Assembly: GCA_010909165.1 (NCBI GenBank)
Contig: MU008158.1
Location: 124,001-188,000, forward strand
Length of the DNA stretch: 64,000 nt
From: Anthoceros angustus
Taxonomy: Eukaryota > Streptophyta > Anthocerotopsida > Anthocerotales > Anthocerotaceae
Reading direction: 5' to 3'
The notes beneath the pieces are model-generated. The model had not been told where the DNA came from. It was given only the letters and a program-made list of their open reading frames with translations, and made no database searches. The first letter of the stretch is position 1, and every line of letters starts with the position of its first letter. The translations under genes and the position numbers were made by a program. Shown here piece by piece: positions 53,511 through 62,089 of this stretch.

Positions 53511-54990
53511 GGCAATCATGACCCACGTAACACGGAAATCGCGGGCCGGTTGCACTGTCTGCAGACGGTATGGAGGGCACCACTCCATACCCTCCATTCC
53601 GCCAACCACCTCACAGCGCCCCTTTCTTTATTTCCAGCCACCAAGTGTCTTCGATTGCCGGAAAGGACATTCCGGCAAGGCGTTCCACATTACCCCCGCC
53701 GCACCTCGACCTCCGAGGTGTACACCTCCCTCCCTCCACCAGCATGTACCTATGAAGAGACGACCGGGGAGCGAGGACCGTGCATACCAGTCCTTGATGG
53801 CAGACGGAGAGCAACCTTCCGTCGTCCTTCGGGGCAATGGACGGAGAGCAACCTTCCGTCCATCGCCCTGATGGCCATCGTCGGTCGCGACGGTCCAATC
53901 CTTCATAGCCATACTCGGTGCCTATCTATAGGAGCCCACAACCTCCGCACACCGCAATGTTGGAAGGAAGATAGTTGAGCACGGAAGGAAAAGGCGGCAT
54001 GCGGGGAACCAAAAACTATTGAACGCAATGAGTGAAAGGGTGAATCCCGGGCGACACCTTGGGCGGCACAGGTCATGGACGATTCACACACACAAACTAA
54101 CCCCACGGCCGAGATCCGGCGAGGTGGTGGTCGAGACACGAACTCAAGGCGTTGGGAGGCTTCCACTTGGCCATTGGAACGGGGTTCCAAAAAGGCGAGG
54201 ATACACACGGTTGGCACAGCCACCGGGTCCTTGACGGCCATCGATTCGTGGAGGTGTCCAAAAGTGCAAGCCGGCAGTATGCCCAACCCATTCAAGATGT
54301 AGGAATGCGGAAGTCACAGATCCTGGCGGTCACATCCGTGGACACTAGGGACGAGGGCTCGGGCATACCGTGCCGCCAAGGCGGGGGCGGGGCGGGGGCG
54401 GGCGGAGGAGAGGTGGAGACGGGGTGGGGAGGGTGGAGGGGAGTGATGTGGGGTTCACGGTAGGCCTCAAAGCTGGGGAGGAGACTTAAGCAAGAGCTGG
54501 AGCTTTTCACAGTACCGTCGTGAGTCCGTAGTTAAAGCAAATCTCGGGAGAAGAGCCGATTTCTACACGCAACTGTGGCCTCCGGAACATCGGTTTACGG
54601 TTGGGAGAATCTGCGATATCGACCGTCCGTTGTGTGCGACAAGCTTGCAGAGGCAGGCATTGACGGCCACAGCGCTGACAAGCCCGTCTGCCATGGCGAC
54701 CTTTGGCGGTGGTGTCGCCCCGGCAGTGACGTGAGTAGCGGGGTTTTCAGGAGGTAAGCATAATTAACAACAGTGCCAACTGCGTACATCGAACAAGTAC
54801 AGGTATAAACCTTGACAATGGTGCAACAGCAGATGGACGGCGGCCTAGGATCATGGCAGACCACCCCAAGTGCACAGTTTTGTAATGACTGGTATGATGA
54901 CACATATTCATTTCACACCCACGCTATCCACGATGCACGGCCGTTTGCACCGAGGTGCCTCACAAGGGTGACGCACGGCGCGTCTCTCGT
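53511..54990. other. CACTA region upstream of the transposase, no clear gene
   Basis: 53,530-53,760 repeats part of 52,190-52,380. A G-rich tract lies at 54,379-54,445. Open frames on both strands are not recognisable. This stretch and the adjoining palindromic array may hold the transposase promoter and first exons. Confidence 0.45.
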
Positions 54991-56560
54991 GGTCACCGGG
55001 ATTGTCTTTGGTCCATGATGAGTCAATGCATGTCATGGTCCTTGGATTGGGAAATGCCCATGTCATTTGTCCTTCGCCATGACATGTACATGCATGACAT
55101 GGTCCACGGACATCGCATGACTTGGGCCATGACATGTATATGCATGTCATGGGCTTGACCATGGCATGCATTTACATGTCATGGCCGAACATATATAGTC
55201 ACGAATATCTCGCTCACACATAGCGGCCAAGCACATGGCATTTCGAGGGCCAAGGACAAATGCGACCTCCTGTCATTGCACAAGGATTTATTTGTCCTTG
55301 GGCCTCGACATGTTCGTGCATGTCATGGCCCATGGTCTTGTCATGTCCTTGGCCCATGACGTGCATATACATGTCATGGGCCAAGGACATGATATGACCA
55401 TGACATGCATATGCATGTCATGGTCCAAGGAAACATTTTTCCTTGGACCATGAAATGTATATGCATGTCATTGTCATGCGCATGACATTTATATAATAGC
55501 CATGGGCCAAGGACATTTATATAATTGCCATGGCCCAAGGACAAATTTGTCCTTGGGCCATGACATGTATATTACAAGGCGTTTCCTGGGCCAAGGACAA
55601 CTTTGTCCTTGGCCCATGGCAATGCATGGCATGGTCAAGACCAGGACATGAACGCCATTTCGTGGGCCAAGGACACATTGTCCTTGGCCCGTTATGCATG
55701 GCATGGTGTGGCCCAGACATAAATTCATGTCATGGGCCAAGGACAAATTGTCCGCCCAGACATGTAAATTCATGTCATGGGCGAAGGACAAATTTGTCCT
55801 TGGCACGAAAGCGATGCCACATATTGGTGTCTATATATGTATAGCACTGATGAGTGTGGTGTAGACTTCATTTGGGAGGACATGCTATTATGAGGACTTA
55901 AAACACAAGGAGCGCATGATGAGGTGGCCAAACATGCATGGGGATGGGCCTAGTTGTCATGGGCCAAGGACAACTTTGAGCTTGGCCCATGACATGTAAA
56001 TGCACGGCATGGTCTTCACCATGACATGCATATACATGCCATGGGCCAAGCTCAAAGTTGTGCTTGGCACATGACATGCATATGGATGTCATGGGCCAAG
56101 GAAAACTTTGAGCTTCGCCCATGACATGCATATGCATGTCGTGCCAGGACATGCATATGTATATATATGACATGACATGCATATACATGCCATGGGCCAA
56201 GGACAAAGTTGTCCTTGGCCCATGACATGCATATGCATGTCATGGGCCAAGGAAAACTTTGTCCGTGGCCCATGGCATGTATATGCATGTCGTGCGGAGG
56301 ACATGCATATGTATATACATGACATGGTCCAAGGAAAAATGTTTCCTTGGACCATGACATGCATATGCATGTCATGGTCATGTCATGTCCGTGGGCCATG
56401 ACATGTATATGCATGTTATGGGCCAAGGACATGACATGACCATGGGCCATGACATGGACGCACAGCTCGAGGCCCAAGGACAAATAGTTCCTTGGGCAAT
56501 GACAAGCGGTGGCATTTGTCCTTGGCCCTCGAAATGACTGTGAATGTTCTTGGCCGTCGA
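54990..56560. repeat. Palindromic repeat array between the divergent CACTA genes
   Basis: Dozens of interspersed palindromes are built from two modules: CCAAGGACAAATTTGTCCTTGG and TGACATGCATATGCATGTCA. A perfect 34-nt palindrome spans 55,529-55,562. The 20-nt palindrome TGACATGCATATGCATGTCA is perfect at 55,401, 56,223 and 56,355. TATA-like stretches follow at 55,190, 55,838 and 56,585, each leading into a similar ~100-bp sequence in the last two cases. Confidence 0.9.
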
Positions 56561-56869
56561 AATGTGTGTGCGAGAATTTGGTGACTATATATGTCTACGA
56601 GTGATAAGTGTGGTCATCAGTTGATTAGGTCCCACTTGTTATAATGAGGAGTTCAGACATAAGGGGAAGGCGATGAGGTGGCAAACTTTGAATGGCGCCG
56701 CATGCGCATGGCGGGCATGCGCATCGCACGATGTCCGGAGACATGGCCTATTACTTCATGACCGTCAAGTGTTACTTCCACTTGCATCTTTTCAATCGTC
56801 ACCTTGCGGTTGCAATTCTTTTTGTCTCGGTTCGCTCCTGTTCAGGCTTTCGACTTTGCGCGGTTACAA

Positions 56870-59000
56870 AGATGGTGTGGGACGTGGACTTCGAGGATTT
56901 GGATGAGGCTGTCCGCCTAAGCCTGGCACCGACTTCAACCTGCCGTGACACACCCGCCGGTGAAGATGGCGTTCCGGCCGCGCAGTCAAAGGAGGGCGTC
57001 ACGCCGTCTGCAGGCAGTGGCAATGGCGACTATGGCGACAGCGCGGCTGGTGGTGGGCAAGCACTCGAGTGAAAGGGACCACGTGCGCGGCAGCTGGTCA
57101 TGGAAGTGTCACGGCTCCGGCGGTGGGAAACGGCGAAGCCCGGGAGGTGGAAACGGTGGGTGGACCCATAGAGGCCGGGCGGCTCCATCCGAGGCAGCGG
57201 GGAGGCGTGGCGGAGGGTGGCACAGTGACAACACAGCGCCACCATGAAGATGGGCAGGCAAGTGTCCCTTCCAAGGTTGCGGAGGAGGCAGGTGATGGCG
57301 ATGCCCAGCAAGTTGCCCCTGTCGAGGGTGGGGATGGGAAGGAAGATGCTTCCCACCATCAACCCCCCGGGAGGAGCGCACCGCTCCTATGGGCATTCTT
57401 GGCTGCTCAGGGGTTTTGGTCCTCTGGAGTGGCAGGAGGTGGCCCTTCCCGTGGAGCAGGTGGCTGGTCCTCGGGATGAGCGAACATCGGTCCCCCGCCC
57501 TTGTGGCATGGATGCCCTAGCAAGTGCGCCTACTGGGGCCGCCCATCCCGCCTCCGGAAGCGTGGACCACTTGCCTATGCCGACGGCAATGCGAGCGAGG
57601 TGCACGCGAGCCAAGGAGAGGAAGGGCATGCTCCCGACCTCCACTGTGAAGAACAACTGGATGTGGGAGATGAGGACAGGGTTGAGGGGGCAAGCCAGCC
57701 AGAGGCCGAGACGGCCGACTCCGAGGCGGATGGAAATGGCGAGGACGAGGACAATTGCGAGGATGAGGCTGAGGTGGGTGATATGGAAGAACGGGTGGCG
57801 ACGTCCCCCACCACCGCAACTCCGGCAGAGATAGGAGAACTCACCACAGTACGGCGGTAAGCAACTCGGCAGCGTCATTCTTTGTGTGTGCTCCACAGGC
57901 GGGAGGAGTGTTTATGGTATCGGCCGCTGCGATGGAGGTTGGGTCGAAAATGAGGATCGGTGTGGAGGATGAAGAAGCACTGTTGAGGAGGGCCTTCCAT
58001 CAGCGTGTCTTGGAGCTAGTGTGTGCGAAGATGACGTTGATGGTGCCGTGGACAAGCCATGACGAGAGTTTGAGGGAGAGGCTGGTGAGTATGGTAGAGG
58101 TTGAGTTTCCAGGTATCGACCGGATGAGATTGTGGCAAGGTTTGCAGGTGCATCACGGACAAGGAACCACAACGTAGGGAAGAAGGTGAGGCAAGCTGCA
58201 TTGATATGGAGGGAGAAGGGTAAGGATGCGAAATGGCTCCATCCGCCGAATGTCACGAAGGCATGGAGGAAGGCCGTGGGCGGGGGTGGTTACGTTGCAC
58301 AAGAATGGGGGGGTGTGGCCAACACCTCGCAGCGCCGCGTCGCAAGGCCGGCAAAGCATGATCAAGGGACCAATCCCTTTGGTCCACTAGGGGCGAAAGA
58401 TTTTGAAAGGAAGTTCGTGCAACGGTGGGGAGGGAGCGCAACGGTAGAGGAGCTGCGGTGGGCAGCGAGGAATGGCTTGGAGAACATGCCGGAGTATTGG
58501 AGAGGTAAGGGAAAAGGCATGACGGTGGCAGTGAGAGGGCAAGTGGGCGAGGCAACGCTTGTCGACTGATGTGATCACCTGGAGTGGCATGTGCAGGATG
58601 CTTGGAGACGGGAATGCAAGAGGGAAGCAATGGACAGAGGCGAGGGGACAGTACACATGCAGGCGTTGAAGAGGGTGGGGGGGACAACGAGGGAGAGGGA
58701 GGGAAGACAGTTGCTGGTGGGCAGCTGGAAGAAGGGGGACAACAATGGAAGTGGTGGCACCGACACGGAGGATCACACGGAGCGTGTCGAAAAGTGTAAG
58801 TGCAAATGTGTAACATGTCATGCAAATGGCGTAATGGCGAAAAATTGCGTGCTTTGTTGCAGCCATGGTGGTCGAAAAGAAGGAAGCTGTGGAAGGATGT
58901 GTGGGAAAGCAGAGCGTGAGGCGTGAGCAAGGGAAGAGAAAGCGGGCACCAAGCATGACACCAACAAGCAAAGGAAGAAAACGGGTTCTACACGGAAGAA
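56870..59000 (+). pseudogene. CACTA accessory protein gene (acidic, TNPA-like position)
   Basis: Plus-strand frames begin MVWDVDFEDLDEAVRLSLAP (56,872) and run through Gly/Ala-rich sequence with frameshifts to an acidic block (DSEADGNGEDEDNCEDEAEV) ending TPAEIGELTTVRR at 57,857. A 42-nt GT-AG intron (57,858-57,899) seems to follow. The next exon carries RVLELVCAKMTLMVPWTSHD, then NVGKKVRQAALIWREKGKDA and FGPLGAKDFERKFVQRWGG (58,132-58,569). CACTA elements commonly encode a second, DNA-binding protein beside the transposase, and position suggests that role. I do not recognise the family with confidence. Confidence 0.5.
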
Positions 59001-60342
59001 GAAGAAGAATCCTCCGAGGACAACCAATGAGTGTAGGGGTGTCTGCAAGAAGCCTAAGTAGCATAGGATTTAGTTTTATGTAGGAAGAAAGTGAGGGCTT
59101 CGATGAGTTAGCGCCATCTAGATGAATGTGTGGTTGGAGCGCTGGTGATGTGAAGGCGAAAGGGAGAAGCTTGTGGCTCGAATCGATGACTCAAGAATAC
59201 AATTGTGACATTGCCGCTTTTGTGACACAAGCGAGAATTGGTAGGTGTGGGTTGAAGCACGATTGCTAGGTTTCGCATGTGTGAAAAGACGACCAGACGG
59301 GTTGGGGAAACGACGACGCCATTGCTCATGGGTACCGGACAAAAGCATGGGATTAGTCCTCATGTACCACCCTTTCCCAATTTCGTGACATCAAGGTATG
59401 TATGTATAAAGGAACCTAGTTGTCCATGCACTCGCGTTGGTGGAGTGGAGGAGGCATGGTGACGAACAAGCGGTCATGTTCGGTTAAGTCAAACGATTTT
59501 GCAACGCAAGAACAAGAGGTAACGGAGGCGCCAAGAATGCGATAGCAAAGACCAAAGAAGAGAACGATTGCGGTCAAGAATGCGACCAGACAAGATATAT
59601 CCGTGTAATGGAAATAAAAATCAGATAATCCGGTGTTCATGTACAAATACCTACCTACAAGTAGGTACCAGACGTATGAAGGTAAATCCAGATTCTACAA
59701 GTAGGTACCAGACGTATGAAGGTAAATCCAGATTCTACAAGTAGGTACTGACGTATGAAGGTAATGTGTATTCTATCTCTCAAGATATCGTGCAAAAGCC
59801 ATAAACAAATAGTATACAAGCCAATAATAGCTATGGTAAGCCATAAACAATTAGTATACAAGCCAATAATAGCTATGGTAGGGAAAAAAGGTTGATATAG
59901 GAATTATGGCTGTCAGGTGGTAGAGGAAGGAGACAATTAATGAGAGACAATTAATGAGCATGTTACTGTGATATCCAGGTTTGGGCGCCATTAACAATAG
60001 TTGTGAAGAGAGAGTGCAATGAAGAGCAATAGGAAAAACATTAACTAATTGTACTTCCAATGGGGTGTAATAAAGAGGGGGACTGATAGAGAAGAGAGAG
60101 AGGGGTCCTTGTTACAGTCATGTTGCATTTGCATGAGGGAATTCATAAACAATGCGTATGAGAGAGGGGATGTAGTTAAGAGGGTGAAGTGGTAGGAGAG
60201 AGAGCAAGGTTCGTGTTAAGATTGTAGGCCCAATGCGGAAAGAAATGACAAACTTAATACCAAGCCTCCAAATGATGTTGCAAGTTACAAGTGTAACATA
60301 AAATTGCAACAACGACTGTAACATAGGGGGCCATTTCTAGTA
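59001..60342. repeat. CACTA right internal and subterminal region
   Basis: Three 40-bp units (CTACAAGTAGGTACCAGACG type) lie at about 59,655-59,775. Two 42-bp units (AAGCCATAAACAA, then AGTATACAAGCCAATAATAG) lie at about 59,797-59,880. The terminal part has GTAACA and TTGCAACAAC motifs and the right TIR (60,318-60,342). No gene is seen. Confidence 0.75.
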
Positions 60343-60345
60343 GGG

Positions 60346-60429
60346 TTTAGGGTTTAGGGTTTAGGGTTTAGGGTTTAGGGTTTAGGGTTTAGGGTTTAGG
60401 GTTTAGGGTTTAGGGTTTAGGGTTTAGGG
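60346..60429 (+). repeat. Interstitial telomeric array, 12 perfect TTTAGGG units
   Basis: Exactly 84 bp of perfect plant-type telomere repeat, followed by TTTA, lies between the CACTA right end (CTAGTAG, then GG) and the ACC target duplication. The G-rich strand runs rightward, as expected if the transposon's plus-strand 3' end was extended. Confidence 0.98.
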
Positions 60430-60432
60430 TTT

Positions 60433-60754
60433 ACCTCAGGTATCTACTGCAGATGCCATTTTTCCTCTTTGGTATTTTTGGGTTAGCTACTCCCAAAATT
60501 ACTAAGATTCGGTGATGGCTTTGCAGGGGTTAGAAGACTCAAGACTTCAAACATGTAATGCACATGCGGCTCGATTCTGATATGTTGTGACATCGAGTCA
60601 TCGTCTGATTCTAGCGTCGACTCTTGTTGTTGAATTCTGTTTCTGATTTTCTGATTTCTAATCTCCCACTTATTGTAAGCATATATAGAGCAGGATGGAC
60701 AAGAATTAGGACTTCCAAACATATGTTTTTACTTGTTTTCGTTGCATGCTTGAG
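60433..60754 (-). other. Copia-3 5' gag/leader segment right of the CACTA insertion
   Basis: This resumes Copia-3 after the ACC duplication. On the minus strand, sequence ending CTGAGGT at 60,433-60,439 joins GGTCATCTAGC at 41,441-41,450 and keeps the gag frame (LRSSSLGGEGF). An ATG lies at 60,451-60,453 in a different frame, so the true gag start is not certain. Confidence 0.55.
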
Positions 60755-61174
60755 CTACACCTCCTGTCTGAGGTTAGCAAGCAAAGATGGTTTTAACAAG
60801 GTAAGAAGCTTGAAATCCAAGTGACTTATCTGCTCTTGCAAATCTCTCAAGTCTACACTGTTAGCAGATACCTTGTGCATGATACTACTAAAGCGTGTGT
60901 CCACATGTTGCTGATGTGACTCAATCCTGTTCACTAACTGTGCAACACTGGCAGGTGGAGAGACATGCGTTGTTAGAAAACCTCTAGGGTTACCATTCCC
61001 ATCAAAGGCTCTCTGAACACGAACTTCTGGGAGATTGTCAGGATTGCGGGGTGGAAGGGCAACCACCAAGTGGCGCTGTTCAGGATAAATCACTTCAATC
61101 AAGGTATTGAAAGATTCCCTTACTTCAAGTGCAAGGACAGGCTGGTCTTGTATTGTAGCAATCCATTCGGTCAC
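60755..61174 (-). CDS. Copia-3 leader ORF of unknown function
   Basis: A 139-codon open frame between primer-binding site and gag encodes DQPVLALEVRESFNTLIEVI, VVALPPRNPDNLPEVRVQRA and SVAQLVNRIESHQQHVDTRF, ending in a helix-rich, possibly coiled-coil stretch (DLRDLQEQISHLDFKLL). The frame may extend upstream to about 61,270, since AARNAIAGQLHQHVTEWIAT precedes it in the same frame. I recognise no family. Copia leaders are usually short and non-coding, so this may be an extra element protein or an inserted relic. Confidence 0.5.
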   Translation of the reverse strand: MTEWIATIQDQPVLALEVRESFNTLIEVIYPEQRHLVVALPPRNPDNLPEVRVQRAFDGNGNPRGFLTTHVSPPASVAQLVNRIESHQQHVDTRFSSIMHKVSANSVDLRDLQEQISHLDFKLLTLLKPSLLANLRQEV

Positions 61175-61645
61175 ATGTTGATGAAGCTGACCAGCAATTG
61201 CGTTTCTTGCAGCTTGTGCTCCTTGCCTCCTGCGGCGATTTTGAGGTTGTGGAATCGCTCAGCAGGGCGAGGCTGCCACTGGTGCCCGACCAATTGATTG
61301 GCCATTCATCAGGCCAAATTTTTGTGTTGTTAAATGTTCATTGTATTTATATAAATATGTCTAACAATCTACCTGCAGATTAGGTAGTTGTCCTAGCGCA
61401 TATCTCCTGAGATTGCTTTAAAAAGCAATCCAGGAAAAATGCGCCAGGATCACTTCCTTAATTTGCCAGGAATTGTTGGATTTTTATATAAATAAACAAC
61501 AAAAAATATGTTCTTTAAAAGTTTTGTTTTCTTGATCAAGAAAACATTTTTCTAAATCAAAAGAACAACAAAACTTTACGTAAATGCATTCTTTTTAAAT
61601 GCATTCTGTAATATGCATCAAATAACATGAAGATTGCATATAACA

Positions 61646-61657
61646 GCTGCGATACCA
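61646..61657 (-). other. Copia-3 primer-binding site
   Basis: The minus strand reads TGGTATCGCAGC, a close variant of the tRNA-iMet type TGGTATCAGAGC, directly inside the right LTR. The sequence from 61,380 to 61,645 is AT-rich leader without a recognised gene. Confidence 0.85.
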
Positions 61658-61887
61658 TTTTAAATTATAAGAATATGCAGATTAAATCAACATGTTAATC
61701 AATTACATCTGAAATGTATATTAAAGAACATTGACGAATGAGTTCTGAAAGTGAGTTTTTAAATAAACTCAAAAGACACGTCTAATGGGCGTAACCCTAA
61801 CCAAACGTTGTGACTTATTAATCTCACTTAAGCTAACCAAACGTGCCCTAAATATAATCAGCATAGATATGCGAATACTCTTTAACA
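61658..61887 (-). repeat. Copia-3 5' LTR
   Basis: This 230-bp copy matches 34,579-34,809, with differences such as GACGAATG versus AATAAATG and a 1-base deletion. High LTR identity implies a relatively recent insertion. TGAGT follows at 61,888-61,892. Confidence 0.92.
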
Positions 61888-62089
61888 TGAGTGCTATGCC
61901 CTAGGTGTTGCGGCCGTTGCTAGGCCCTAGATGTTTGCGATTGATTGATGGTTCGGTTGATTGTGTGATTGTTGTGAGCTCTATTACATGTTCGTGAGTC
62001 CATTTTCATCTCTGATTCTTTGCTTATACGCTTTTCGGTTGGGCTTCTTCCGGCTGAGGATCTCCTTGACTTTTGAGTCTTGAGTTGGT
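61888..62089. repeat. Right remnant of the split 27-bp minisatellite and flank
   Basis: Two or three units (TATGCCCTAGGTGTTGCGG; GCTAGGCCCTAGATGTTTGCG) continue the array that ends at 34,578. After about 61,945 the sequence is unique and has no recognised feature. Confidence 0.85.

Larger units (their letters stand above)
41451..60342. mobile_element. CACTA (En/Spm)-like DNA transposon, 18.9 kb
   Basis: Inverted termini are CTACTAGAAAAGGCC(G) on the left and, read inward, CTACTAGAAATGGCC on the right. Both continue into CCTATGTTACA. Subterminal TTGTTAC/GTAACA motifs follow at both ends. A TNP2-type transposase lies on the minus strand (about 50,900-45,200) and an acidic accessory protein gene on the plus strand (56,870-59,000). 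The termini resemble the CACTA consensus CACTACNAGAAA without a clear leading CA. It sits in Copia-3 gag. Confidence 0.82.
34579..61887 (-). mobile_element. Copia-3 LTR retrotransposon, minus strand, containing a nested CACTA transposon
   Basis: Two near-identical LTRs (34,579-34,809 and 61,658-61,887), a primer-binding site inside the right LTR, a purine tract inside the left LTR and the TGAGT duplication define a complete 27.3-kb insertion. Without the CACTA and telomeric segment (41,451-60,435) the element is about 8.3 kb, which includes a 1.35-kb internal duplication. Coding order from right to left is leader ORF, gag, zinc knuckle, protease, GAG-pre-integrase, integrase, RT (duplicated), RNase H. 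Integrase before RT identifies Copia. Confidence 0.88.

Noticed and set aside
55000-56560. Open frames rich in MHMHVMGQG-type residues in the palindromic array
   Set aside because: Translation of the CATG/GGCCAAGG repeats in any frame gives such strings; no sign of a protein.
60346-60429. Chromosome end
   Set aside because: The telomere repeats are followed by the ACC duplication, Copia-3 leader, primer-binding site and LTR, so the array is internal.
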